Shown piece after piece: positions 18,826 to 26,931 of a stretch of DNA of 46,186 nt (positions within the stretch are counted from its first letter, which is position 1; the number at the start of each line of letters is the position of its first letter). The translations under genes and the position numbers were made by a program. Below the pieces are notes generated by a model. The model did not search any database. It saw only the letters and a program-made list of their open reading frames with translations, and was not told the origin of the DNA. Location of the stretch: contig QHNQ01000013.1 in NCBI GenBank assembly GCA_003218135.1, forward strand, positions 1-46,186, written 5' to 3'. The stretch comes from Verrucomicrobiota bacterium (GTDB taxonomy: Bacteria; Verrucomicrobiota; Verrucomicrobiia; Chthoniobacterales; UBA10450).

Positions 18826-21003
18826 ATGGCCAGGGAAGTCATTCGTATTCGGAACGAATTTTATATTCGTTCATCATCTGCCCGCGTTGAGGTTCGTACC
18901 CGGGTATTGAAACAGGGCGACACTTTCGCCGTGTTCGACCGTTTCGGTGACATCGAGACATTTGGCACAGGTGAACTCGGCCTCTACTACCAGGACACTC
19001 GCTTTCTCTCGCGGCTAACGCTCAGGCTTGGGAAGGATCGGCCGTTGTTGCTCAGTTCCACTGTCCGAGAGGATAACGCGGTAATGGCAGTGGACGCCAC
19101 GAATCCAGATGCGGTGGCGCGACAGCGAGATCGTGGTCCCGCGAGGAACAGTGCATTTCTTTCGCTCGAAAATTCTCTGGGAGAAAACTTGTTACGAGCG
19201 GCTGCGAATTCATAACTACGGGCGTGCGGCTGTCGATTTGTCGTTCTCGATCGAATTTGATGCTGATTTTGTCGATATCTTCGAGCTGCGCGGTACCAAA
19301 CGAGAACGTCGCGGCTGCCGCCTTGAAACGCAGGTCAAGCGCGACCATCTCGTTCTTGCATACCAGGGTTTGGACAATTGCCTTCGCCGGACGCGAATCA
19401 TTTTTGATCCGCCGCCGAGTCGGTTAACGGAGACCGCCGCGACTTTTCACATCCGTCTTGAAGCCGGTGAAGCAGCGAACTATCGGTGCGCGATTGCATG
19501 CGAGGTGAACAGCGATTCGCGTGTCGAGATCAAGCCTTGCTTCGAGAAAGTTGTGCAGGAAGCGGCCAGTACGCTCGAACGCGAGCGCGCCGAAGAGGCC
19601 CAGGTTTTTACTCAAAACGAACAGTTCAACGATTGGCTCAATCGTTCCCTGGCCGATCTCCACATGATGCGAACAGGAACACCGTACGGACCGTATCCTT
19701 ACGCTGGTATCCCGTGGTTTAGCACAGTATTCGGCCGGGATGGAATTATCACGGCGCTGCAGTGCTTGTGGATGGATCCATCCCTTGCACGTGGCGTCCT
19801 CGGCGTACTGGCAGCTACTCAAGCAGACTCGGAGAATGCGGAGCAGGATGCGCAGCCGGGGAAGGTGGTGCACGAGATGCGTGCCGATGAAATGTCGATT
19901 ACGGGAGAAATTCCATTCAGGCGCTACTACGGCAGCATCGATGCGACGCCACTGTTTGTCATGCTCGCCGGCGCATATTACAGACGCACGGGCGACCGCA
20001 GTTTCATCGAGTCAATCTGGCCAAATGTGGAGCGCGCGCTCGAGTGGATCGAGCGTTACGGCGATTCAGATGGCGACGGGTTCGTGGAATACGCTCGCAA
20101 ATCGAAGCACGGTCTCATCCATCAGGGCTGGAAAGATTCTGTCGACGCGATTTTCCACAGTGACGGCACGTCTGCCGAAGCACCGATCGCCTTGTGCGAG
20201 GTGCAGGGTTACGTTTATGCTGCAAAATGCGCGGCTAGCGAGCTTGCAAAAATACTGGGGGACGCCGCGCGATCGCGAGAATTATCAAAACAGGCAGAGA
20301 CGCTCTCTCGGCGTTTTGAGAAAGCCTTTTGGTGTGAGGACATTGCAACTTACGCTCTCGCATTGGATGGGCGAAAGCAGCCTTGCCGGGTGCGAACGTC
20401 CAACGCGGGGCACTGTCTTTTTGCCAGTGTCGCGACAGATGAGCATGCCCGGCGTGTAGCGGCGACTCTCATGGAAGAAACATCATTCTCCGGTTGGGGC
20501 ATTCGCACCGTCGGTAGCAGCGAGGCCCGTTACAATCCCATGTCCTACCACAACGGTTCGATCTGGCCGCATGATAACGCCTAATTGCAGCGGGGTTTTC
20601 CAGATACGGAATGAAAGGCTCGGCGGCGATGGTTCTCGCGGGTTTGCTGGACGCCAGTATTTTTCTGGATCTGCATCGCCTTCCAGAACTATTTTGCGGG
20701 TTTCCGCGGCGGTCTGGTGAATCTCCCACGCTCTATCCCGTAGCTTGCGCGCCGCAAGCATGGGCATCCGGTGCGGTGTTCCTCTTATTCGAAGCATGTC
20801 TCGGCCTGAGCATTTTCGCCCCCGAACGAAAGCTCGTATTTTCAAAGCCACTTTTGCCGCCGTTCCTTCCGCAGGTGACTATTCGTGATTTGAAAGTAGG
20901 AGGCGCCCGCGTTGACCTTCTGCTGACCAGACACGACGAAGGCGATGTAGGAGTCAACGTGCTTCGCCGCGACGGCGAGATCGAAATTGTCCTTTTGAAA
21001 TAG
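18826..21003 (+). pseudogene. amylo-alpha-1,6-glucosidase / glycogen-debranching-type protein, interrupted by two frameshifts
   Basis: Three consecutive frame pieces make one protein of about 725 aa. The first (18826 to about 19110) is the N-terminal debranching domain (DRFGDIETFGTGELGLYYQDTRFLSR). The second (about 19110-20584) holds the (alpha/alpha)6 catalytic part, with GTPYGPYPYAGIPWFSTVFGRD and YNPMSYHNGSIWPHDNA. The third (20581-21003) continues LIAAGFSRYGMKGSA to the C-terminus. Frame 1 passes to frame 2 near 19105-19125, as if one base had been gained. It returns to frame 1 at 20579-20581, where GCCTAA would read GCCCTAA with one extra C. The enzyme class removes alpha-1,6 branches from glycogen-like glucans. 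Either the gene is dead or the assembly has two indel errors; the strong conservation of all three parts favours recent or artefactual damage. Confidence 0.88.
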
Positions 21004-21107
21004 TATATCCGTAGAGGAACACGCCATCTCATGGATTGCGCTTGTCGGCGCCTGCGGCGGCAAAGTCGCTCTGGACGAATCCGTCCTTCGGCGGATATGG
21101 TGAAGCG

Positions 21108-21461
21108 ATGAAGGCAAAAGTGATTGTGATGCCAAAGGCAGCGGTGCTCGATCCGCAAGGGAATGCCGTGCGCGATGCGATGCGGCACCTTGGGATGCCG
21201 GAGGTGCGCAGCGTCAGGATCGGGAAATACATGGAGATCGATGTTGAGGGACAAAACGGCGAGCTTGAATCGCGGTTGCATCGTCTTTGTCGCGATTTGC
21301 TGTCGAATCCGGTGATCGAAGATTACGAGCTGCAACGATCAGAAGTCGGAGGTCGGAAGCCAGGAGCCAGAAGTCGGAAAACGCCGAACGTCCAACCCCC
21401 AACGTCCAACGTGCAATCAAGAAAGGGAAAGCCGAAGCGGAAGAGGAAGAGTTTGCGATGA
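21108..21461 (+). CDS. purS: phosphoribosylformylglycinamidine synthase subunit PurS with repeat-derived tail
   Basis: The product is 117 aa from the ATG at 21108 (MKAKVIVMPKAAVLDPQGNA). Residues 1-80 are a normal PurS (VLDPQGNAVRDAMRHLG, then ELESRLHRLCRDLLSNPVIEDYEL). PurS dimers bridge PurL and PurQ in the FGAM synthase complex of purine synthesis. PurS is usually about 80-85 aa. The extra C-terminal 37 residues, Arg/Lys/Ser-rich, are encoded by two dispersed repeats: a GAAGTCGGAGGTCGGAAGCC-type stretch and an AACGTCCAACCCCC-type stretch. The stop overlaps the next start (ATGA, 21458-21461). purQ lies 370 bases downstream. Confidence 0.9.
   Translation: MKAKVIVMPKAAVLDPQGNAVRDAMRHLGMPEVRSVRIGKYMEIDVEGQNGELESRLHRLCRDLLSNPVIEDYELQRSEVGGRKPGARSRKTPNVQPPTSNVQSRKGKPKRKRKSLR
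21384..21414. repeat. AACGTCCAAC-type dispersed repeat inside the purS 3' end
   Basis: Units CGAACGTCCAACCCCCAACG and TCCAACGTGCAATC match the family also seen (either strand) at 29059-29095, 40392-40476 and 42526-42562. Here it is translated as part of the PurS tail (NVQPPTSNVQ). Confidence 0.7.
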
Positions 21462-21643
21462 AAGCGCTGCGATATTTTTTCTGCATAGTGCTGCCGCCGC
21501 TTGCGGTGTTGATGACGGGTCGGATCGCCAGTTTCTTTTTAAGTCTGATTTTGACTTTGCTTGGCTGGATTCCGGGAGTCATTCACGCTTGCCTGGTAGT
21601 GAACGATTATCACGCTGAGAAGCGGGCTGCGGCGGCTCGTTAA
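21458..21643 (+). CDS. YqaE/Pmp3 family membrane protein
   Basis: The 61-aa product starts at ATG 21458, overlapping the purS stop by four bases. It has the Pmp3/UPF0057 layout of two hydrophobic helices: RYFFCIVLPPLAVLMTG, then FFLSLILTLLGWIPGVIHA. It ends with the typical VVNDYHAEKR. Members are small hydrophobic stress-related membrane peptides of unclear mechanism. The ATGA overlap suggests translational coupling to purS, an unusual pairing probably caused by the repeat-driven lengthening of PurS. Confidence 0.88.
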   Translation: MKALRYFFCIVLPPLAVLMTGRIASFFLSLILTLLGWIPGVIHACLVVNDYHAEKRAAAAR

Positions 21644-21699
21644 GCGGAGTAGGCTCGAACTGGCCTCAGTCATGAATCGCGCTTTCAGCGCTGGCGCTT

Positions 21700-21745
21700 C
21701 TGGAATGCGAATACTCCTGGGGCGATACCCCAGGCTAAAGTGAAA
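21700..21745. repeat. CCTGGGG...CCCCAGG palindromic dispersed repeat
   Basis: CCTGGGG and CCCCAGG flank CGATA in the sequence ACTCCTGGGGCGATACCCCA (followed by GGCTAAAGTG). This is a perfect 7-bp stem in the non-coding spacer before purQ. It resembles short dispersed repeats of this kind in other bacterial genomes; only one copy is seen here. Confidence 0.45.
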
Positions 21746-21830
21746 CAGCATGTTGCGCTGACGGAACATTTGGCTCGCGCATTACAGGAAATTTTTGCGC
21801 GCGAGAACGCGGGCCGCTACAGTCGATTGC

Positions 21831-22598
21831 ATGAAATTCGCTGTCATCCAGTTTCCCGGTTCCAACTGTGATCAGGATTGCGTCGCTGGAATCAATGGCT
21901 TGGGTGGATTACATGCCGAGTACGTGTGGCACAAGGAAACGTCGCTCGACGACTTTGATGCCATCGTGTTGCCGGGCGGTTTTGCGTATGGCGATTATCT
22001 TCGGTGCGGCGCTATCGCTCGCTTTTCGCCGGTGATGAAAGCAGTGATCAGCGACGCGCGCGCGGGTAAACTCGTGTTGGGCACATGCAATGGCTTCCAG
22101 ATCCTGTGTGAAGCCGGTCTTTTGCCCGGCGCACTGGTGCGCAATCGCTCGCTGCGGTTCGTATGTGACATGGTTATCACGCGCGTGGAGGTGGATGATT
22201 CGCCGTTCACCCACGGTTGCACTAAAGGGTCGCTCCTGCGTCTGCCCGTCGCCCACGGCGAAGGCTGCTTTTTCGCTGATGCAAAAACTTTACGGGACCT
22301 GAACGCCAACGAACAAGTAATCTTGCGCTACGCAGACGCACAAGGCCGCATCGTTTCGGACGCGAATCCGAATGGCTCAATCGAAAACATCGCCGGTATC
22401 TGCAGTCGCGAACGAAATGTCTTCGGTCTGATGCCTCACCCCGATCGCGCGTCCGATGCGCGGCTCGGCAGTGCGGATGGCGCGAAGATTTTTCGGTCGA
22501 TGATGCAGACGATTAGTGCCGCATGTTGTAGGGCGTCCTCTGCGGCGAACGCCCTCCTCGATGGCTGCTCACAGAAACGCCCTACGATGGTTGCGTGA
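21831..22598 (+). CDS. purQ: phosphoribosylformylglycinamidine synthase subunit PurQ
   Basis: The product is 255 aa from the ATG at 21831 (MKFAVIQFPGSNCDQD). It is a class I glutamine amidotransferase. The nucleophile elbow is VLGTCNGFQIL (Cys 86), with oxyanion GGFAYGDYLRCGA near 49-61 and the triad His in GLMPHPDRAS (about 214). PurQ releases ammonia from glutamine for PurL in FGAM formation. The last 25 or so residues (after MMQTISAACC) are encoded by a REP-like element (22527-22585), so the native stop appears to have been replaced. The N-terminal ATG has no obvious Shine-Dalgarno. Confidence 0.96.
   Translation: MKFAVIQFPGSNCDQDCVAGINGLGGLHAEYVWHKETSLDDFDAIVLPGGFAYGDYLRCGAIARFSPVMKAVISDARAGKLVLGTCNGFQILCEAGLLPGALVRNRSLRFVCDMVITRVEVDDSPFTHGCTKGSLLRLPVAHGEGCFFADAKTLRDLNANEQVILRYADAQGRIVSDANPNGSIENIAGICSRERNVFGLMPHPDRASDARLGSADGAKIFRSMMQTISAACCRASSAANALLDGCSQKRPTMVA
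22527..22585. repeat. REP-like palindromic element overlapping the 3' end of purQ
   Basis: It begins TGTAGGGCG and ends CGCCCTAC, with inner partial complementarity. It is translated as the last residues of PurQ. Confidence 0.75.
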
Positions 22599-22812
22599 CT
22601 TACCCATACCCCTGCTGAACTAGGAGAAAACCTGATGGAACTCCCTGGATGACGGCGAGTTATGCTCAATTCGACTAGGGAGTGCCGTGTGTTGAGCTGA
22701 TACAGTATTGTAAAGAAAACGAACACTATTCGGTATTTGGATAGCCTCTGGTGCCTCTAGTAACAGGCTGGCATCACTGTTGCTTAAGAACACAGGCGAA
22801 AACCTTATCATT
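22599..22812. other. non-coding spacer with possible interlocked stem pairs
   Basis: There is no convincing gene here. CTCCCT (22641-22646) can pair with AGGGAG (22677-22682), and GCTCAA (22664-22669) with TTGAGC (22692-22697). Together they would form a pseudoknot-like arrangement. The arms are only six bases, so chance pairing is possible. The stretch is more A+T-rich than its surroundings and may be the leader and promoter of the next gene. Confidence 0.25.
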
Positions 22813-23289
22813 ATGCTTTTACAAAAAACCCTACACATGAGCCAACCGTTGGCCGAGTGCAAAGCCCGCTTGGGCAGCATTCAATCATATCGAAGACAAT
22901 TTCTGATGGTGACCCGTGCAACTGTCACCTCATCTAAAACGGTCGATTTCAGTTTTCGCGGCCCGTTTGGTTTTGAGGCACACACGGTTCTTTTATCGGT
23001 CGAGAGCGACTCGCCAGACCAGTATGCGTTCGAATCCGCGGGTGGGAACATTGCCCTGATGGGCATTGTTGATTTCTCTGAGGTCCGTCCCAACTGCACG
23101 GAGGTCACACTCGCGGTTCACTACGAGATCAAGAACAAAATCTTTGCCTGGCTCGACCGGCGTTTGCATTTCGTGGACAGCTTCGTGACTGCGGAACTGC
23201 GCAGCATCAGGGCGCACTTCGAAGGGATCGCTGCGAGTTATCTGGAACACGCGCGCGTTATGCCCGTGCTCCAAACTGCTCACGCCTGA
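22813..23289 (+). CDS. uncharacterised START/SRPBCC-like protein
   Basis: From ATG 22813 (MLLQKTLHMSQPLAECKARLG) the product is 158 aa; ATG 22837 is an alternative. The pattern fits the helix-grip (START/Bet v1) fold, which often binds hydrophobic ligands. It has an N-terminal strand of KTLHMSQP type, a helix, several strands (VDFSFRGPFGFEAH, NCTEVTLAVHYEIKNK) and a long C-terminal helix (FVTAELRSIRAHFEGIAASYLEHA). No family-specific residues are recognised and no signal peptide or membrane segment is seen. It ends at a strong bidirectional terminator shared with tyrS. Confidence 0.5.
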   Translation: MLLQKTLHMSQPLAECKARLGSIQSYRRQFLMVTRATVTSSKTVDFSFRGPFGFEAHTVLLSVESDSPDQYAFESAGGNIALMGIVDFSEVRPNCTEVTLAVHYEIKNKIFAWLDRRLHFVDSFVTAELRSIRAHFEGIAASYLEHARVMPVLQTAHA

Positions 23290-23305
23290 GGGGACAGAGG
23301 GTTCC

Positions 23306-23344
23306 AAGAGCCACGCAGGTTGTGGGGGCTTGCGTGGCTCTTTT
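23306..23344. terminator. bidirectional Rho-independent terminator
   Basis: AAGAGCCACGCA (23306-23317) and TGCGTGGCTCTT (23331-23342) form a perfect 12-bp stem followed by further T residues. On the opposite strand the stem is also followed by a short U-rich arm. It separates the convergent START-like gene and tyrS, so it can serve both. Confidence 0.85.
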
Positions 23345-23359
23345 GCTGTACGCACACTT

Positions 23360-24535
23360 CTACTCTATTCGGACCGCGCGTTTTCGGTCGAGGCGGAGAA
23401 TCTGGCCCGGGCGAAGGCTGATTTTGGCTTTGGGATCGTGAATCTTCGCTCCATCAATCTCGACGCTTCCTTGTTTGATCAAGCGCGAGACTTCGCTGTG
23501 CGATTTGTTCAAGTCAAACATCTGTCGATAAACATCCGAAACCAGGGTAACAGCAGCAAGCCCCTCTCGATTAACTGGTGAAAACGCGGGCAGCTCCGCC
23601 TGTTTCAAGTCGCGCTTACTGAAGCGGGTGTTCCACTCATCGAGTGTCTTTTGAGCGATCGCAGACGTGTGATACCTCTGCACGATCTCGAACGCGAGCC
23701 GCTTTTTCGCCGCGAGCGGATGCATGTCGGCTGACGGGAGGCGTCCCAGGAGCACTTCATAATAGCGCGCCATCAACGCATCCGAGGCGCTCATTAATTT
23801 GCCAAACATTTCTCCGGCGGGCTCGTTCACCCCGACAAAATTGCCGAAGCTTTTGCTCATTTTCCTGGTGCCATCCAAGCCTTCAAGAATCGGGACGAGA
23901 AAAACGACCTGCTGCGGCAGGCCTTCTTCCCTTTGAAAATCGCGTCCGATTAGGATGTTGAAAAGCTGGTCGGTGCCTCCTAGCTCCACGTCGGCTTTTA
24001 CCATCACGGAATCCCAGCCCTGCATGATTGGGTACTGGATTTCGTGTGCGCGAATGGATTGCTGCTTGTCGATGCGCGCCTTGAAGTCTTCGCGCTGCAA
24101 CATTTGCTGCAAAGTCACCCGGCTGTTCAGGCGAATGACCTCTTCAAACGACATGGCGCGAAACCAGTCGCCGTTACACACTGTCTCCGTGCGCGCGGGA
24201 TCAAGAATTTTGAATGCCTGCTCGCGATAGGTTGCCGCATTTGCGATCACTTCCTGATGCCTCAATTGCGGCCGCGTAACGGAACGACCGCTCGGGTCGC
24301 CGATCATTCCGGTGAAGTCGCCAATGATCAGAACGGCCTGGTGGCCGAGGTCCTGAAACTGCCTCAGTTTTCGCAGGACAACCGTATGGCCAAGGTGAAT
24401 GTCCGAGGTGGTTGGATCGACTCCGAGTTTTACTCGTAATGGCCGACCCAGCGTGAGCTTGGCGCGCAGTTCATCCTCGCTGATGATCTGGGCCGCGCCT
24501 TGTTTCAAAAGCGCCAGAGCTTCTTCTGGTTGCAT
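23360..24535 (-). CDS. tyrS: tyrosyl-tRNA synthetase (TyrZ-like type)
   Basis: The product is 391 aa from the ATG at 24535 (MQPEEALALLKQG). A TTG two codons upstream is possible. Class I motifs are clear: HLGH (47-50) in the HIGH position and KMSKS (225-229). The tyrosine pocket block is MQGWDSVMVKADVELGGTDQ, and the C-terminal S4-like RNA-binding domain ends near SLRPGQILRLDRKRAVRIE. The DIHLGHTVVLRKLRQFQDLGH context matches the TyrZ subgroup. It charges tRNA-Tyr. The gene is convergent with the START-like gene at a shared terminator. Confidence 0.95.
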   Translation of the reverse strand: MQPEEALALLKQGAAQIISEDELRAKLTLGRPLRVKLGVDPTTSDIHLGHTVVLRKLRQFQDLGHQAVLIIGDFTGMIGDPSGRSVTRPQLRHQEVIANAATYREQAFKILDPARTETVCNGDWFRAMSFEEVIRLNSRVTLQQMLQREDFKARIDKQQSIRAHEIQYPIMQGWDSVMVKADVELGGTDQLFNILIGRDFQREEGLPQQVVFLVPILEGLDGTRKMSKSFGNFVGVNEPAGEMFGKLMSASDALMARYYEVLLGRLPSADMHPLAAKKRLAFEIVQRYHTSAIAQKTLDEWNTRFSKRDLKQAELPAFSPVNREGLAAVTLVSDVYRQMFDLNKSHSEVSRLIKQGSVEIDGAKIHDPKAKISLRPGQILRLDRKRAVRIE

Positions 24536-24568
24536 GATCAACCACAGAATAGTGCACCCGCGAGCGCG

Positions 24569-25156
24569 CTACTTATTTTTATTTAACAACTCGCGCACCT
24601 GCTCGATTGTGAGCGGCGCATTTTGTCTGTTCAACGACTTTTGACTTTTGCCCTCGTCCAGGAATGGCCGGTTCTCTGAATACGCGCGGCTGGCAATTTT
24701 TCTGTCGGATTGCGGGAAGTCTCGGACGCCGCGCGGAGTCTGACTGGCGTACGCAACTCGAGAATTTCCCATCGGTTGCTCAGATGAAACTTCGAATACG
24801 CTTCGTTTACTGTGGTAAGAGTGAGAAGTGAATGGACGCGCCAGGAACTGACCTATTGCCAGAAAACTCTTCGAGGTGGATCTCTTTTGGACGTAGAATG
24901 TTCCGACGTTTGCCCGTTTATTTGTTGAAGCCCCGTCGGCCATAAATTTCTTATTTTGCGCCTCATTTTGCAGGCTCATGTCGGGCTTGAGTAGGCGGTC
25001 GACCAGTTTGCGTTCCTGATCCTGCCCGCGTACGGAGGAGAGAGCAGCCAGTAGCAGAAGCCAGGCAGCAACAGATTTTCGCACGGTCCGAGGGTGCCTG
25101 AGTCTAGCTGCCGTTGTAAAGAAAATTTGCGAACTGCGCGTGGCTCGCCTCGCCAT
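24569..25156 (-). CDS. hypothetical exported protein
   Basis: The 195-aa product is not recognised. It has a basic N-terminus, one hydrophobic segment (about 28-44, VAAWLLLLAALSSVRGQ) that reads like a signal peptide with a long n-region, and then a polar, Ser/Lys/Asn-rich, probably disordered body. The C-terminus (PLTIEQVRELLNK) is a short predicted helix. An internal non-ATG start nearer the hydrophobic segment is possible. It lies 33 bases upstream of tyrS on the same strand. Codon use resembles the neighbours, so I treat it as real. Confidence 0.5.
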   Translation of the reverse strand: MARRATRSSQIFFTTAARLRHPRTVRKSVAAWLLLLAALSSVRGQDQERKLVDRLLKPDMSLQNEAQNKKFMADGASTNKRANVGTFYVQKRSTSKSFLAIGQFLARPFTSHSYHSKRSVFEVSSEQPMGNSRVAYASQTPRGVRDFPQSDRKIASRAYSENRPFLDEGKSQKSLNRQNAPLTIEQVRELLNKNK

Positions 25157-25263
25157 TGGAAAGGGAAGGGGGGAGAAACCACGGATCAGACATGCTGTGG
25201 ACGTGCGCTCGACTTGAAGTGCCTTTTTATTGTTTTCCGTTGCAGGCCATCAGATAATGCGCC

Positions 25264-25473
25264 ATGCCCGATCACGTTTACAAAAAAATTGAAGTAGTCG
25301 GTTCCTCGGCAAAAGGATTTGAGGAAGCCGTTCAAAATGCGCTGGCACGCGCTGAAAAGACGGTTCGTAACATGCGCTGGTTCGAAGTGACCGAAACCCG
25401 CGGAAACATTGATGAGGGTAAAATCGGCGACTGGCAGGTGACGTTGAAAATCGGTTTTACTTTGGAGGAATAA
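25264..25473 (+). CDS. dodecin family flavin-binding protein
   Basis: The 69-aa product ([42 protein letters not shown]) matches dodecins. These are small beta-alpha-beta-beta proteins that assemble into dodecamers storing or buffering flavins. The conserved ArgTrp pair (MRWFEV, Trp about 39) is the residue that stacks on the isoalloxazine ring. Full family length and the [15 protein letters not shown] ending are present. It is a monocistronic small gene with no partner next to it. Confidence 0.93.
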   Translation: MPDHVYKKIEVVGSSAKGFEEAVQNALARAEKTVRNMRWFEVTETRGNIDEGKIGDWQVTLKIGFTLEE

Positions 25474-25555
25474 AGCTCCGCTAGTCACCCGCGTCACCGG
25501 TTCACCGCTTTAACGCTGGAGCTGCGAAAAGCGCGGAGTGACGCGCCCTACCGAA

Positions 25556-25837
25556 TTATTCTTCTTCCTGCGCCGTCTGGTACAGCTTCGCGGCGCCATA
25601 AATCAGGATCGCAGGTTTTAATGCAAAGATCAGGAGCCGAACGAGACCGCTGAGAATTCGGCCAATTGGCAACCGATTCAGAATCAAACCTGCCACGAAA
25701 GCCCACACGAGAGACTGCGCGGGCTTATGACGCACATAATCTCCGGTCTCGCTGACGACTGTCTCGAATTGTTCTTTCACCCATTGCACGCCGCGTTCCG
25801 GGAATTCGGCGACCACTTCAGCAGTTGATTGGTTCAT
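25556..25837 (-). CDS. small membrane protein, DUF883/ElaB-like
   Basis: From ATG 25837 (MNQSTAEVVAEFPERGV) the product is 93 aa; an in-frame start 15 codons earlier is possible. An amphipathic N-terminal helix with VKEQFETVVSETGDYVRHKPAQSL is followed by a hydrophobic region (about 44-80). The ...YVRHKPAQSLVWAFVAGLILN layout resembles ElaB/YqjD (DUF883) ribosome-associated inner-membrane proteins, which end in one C-terminal membrane helix. The match is by pattern only. A half REP-like motif (CGCCCTACC) lies just after its stop. Confidence 0.55.
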   Translation of the reverse strand: MNQSTAEVVAEFPERGVQWVKEQFETVVSETGDYVRHKPAQSLVWAFVAGLILNRLPIGRILSGLVRLLIFALKPAILIYGAAKLYQTAQEEE

Positions 25838-25885
25838 TCCTTTTATTGATTCGGATTGTAATGGTGTCGTGCGCGCATGCAACTC

Positions 25886-26797
25886 TCACCGTAGCCGCAG
25901 CCAAATCGAGCTTGCGCCAGCGCCTGGTGGAAAATCCGGCAATTGCGGCGGCCGATGAAATGTCGCGGCGCGGCGCGCGACCTTCAGGCAATAGCGCGCC
26001 ATCACCTCCAGTGCGTGCTCGCGCAATGCAGAGCAGTTTGTCGACAGCAACAGATGGCTGTCCCGTTCTGCCAGTTGGAGAGCGGCAATGAGCAAATTTT
26101 CGAAATCGTGTTCGATCTGAAATGTTTTGCCGCCCGGCGCGCGGGAGAAAGTTGGCGGATCGAGAATGATCACGTCGAACTTCTCACCTTTCCGTGCAAG
26201 TCGCGGCAACACCATACGCACGTCGTCAACAATGAAACGATGATCGATCGTTTTCAGGCTATTCAACGCAAAGTTTTCGCGTCCGCGCGTCAGATATTTT
26301 TTGGAAATATCGACATTTAACGTAGTCGCACCCACGCTGGCTGCGCTAACTGAAAACGAGCAGGTATAAGCAAAACAATTCAGCATACGTGCGGGCGCGA
26401 GATGGCGGACGTACCGGCGATTTTCTCGTTGATCCAAAAACAGACCCGGAGAATAGCCCGTTCCAAAATCGATCCCGAATCTCAAATGTCGTTCGGTAGC
26501 GATAGTCTCCAAAGTTTCAGCCGGATCGCCGCATACGAGACGCGGTGGTTCGCGCTGCTGGTTTTTTCGCGGAACGAACCTCGCGAAAACCCGGCGCACG
26601 TGAAATCCAACGGAGCTTGCCCAGGATTGCAGCTCTGTGAGAAGTCGCTCCCGAGTCAGCACTTTTCTAAAGGAGATCAACACGTCTTGCCCGAAGCATT
26701 CCACCCAGCCATGTTCCATGGTGCAGAGACGGTAGGCGTCGGTCGCCTCTGCGTGAAAATCCCGAAGCAACATTGCATTAATCCACCCAAAGTTCAT
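25886..26797 (-). CDS. class I SAM-dependent methyltransferase, RlmI/RlmK-like
   Basis: The 303-aa product has the layout of the PF10672-type rRNA cytosine/guanine methyltransferases. An N-terminal beta-rich region precedes the SAM-binding motif I MLNCFAYTCSFSVSAA (about 138-153) and the NVDISKKYL acidic loop. The catalytic/base-binding motif is IILDPPTFSRAPGG (about 211-224). The DPPTF motif and the frequently paired NCFAYTCSFS block are typical of RlmI and relatives, which methylate 23S rRNA. The N-terminal PUA domain of RlmI is not evident. It is divergent from thrB. Substrate specificity is inferred. Confidence 0.8.
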   Translation of the reverse strand: MNFGWINAMLLRDFHAEATDAYRLCTMEHGWVECFGQDVLISFRKVLTRERLLTELQSWASSVGFHVRRVFARFVPRKNQQREPPRLVCGDPAETLETIATERHLRFGIDFGTGYSPGLFLDQRENRRYVRHLAPARMLNCFAYTCSFSVSAASVGATTLNVDISKKYLTRGRENFALNSLKTIDHRFIVDDVRMVLPRLARKGEKFDVIILDPPTFSRAPGGKTFQIEHDFENLLIAALQLAERDSHLLLSTNCSALREHALEVMARYCLKVARRAATFHRPPQLPDFPPGAGASSIWLRLR

Positions 26798-26918
26798 TCT
26801 GCGTTGCTAGCCTCCTCCGCTATTTCGAATCGCCATTGCTTAACGGATCGGTTGCCGCGAGAGGGCGTGTTGCTACACTGCCGCATTATATAACACCTTC
26901 GCGTGCACTCCGCTGCGG

Positions 26919-26923
26919 CGGAG
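26919..26923 (+). promoter_or_regulatory. Shine-Dalgarno of thrB
   Basis: GGAGG about eight bases before ATG 26932 selects that start over upstream in-frame codons. Confidence 0.6.
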
Positions 26924-26931
26924 GCTCACCT

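Noticed and set aside
24044-24439. Plus-strand ORF opposite tyrS
   Set aside because: Antisense to a well-supported synthetase; no family features.
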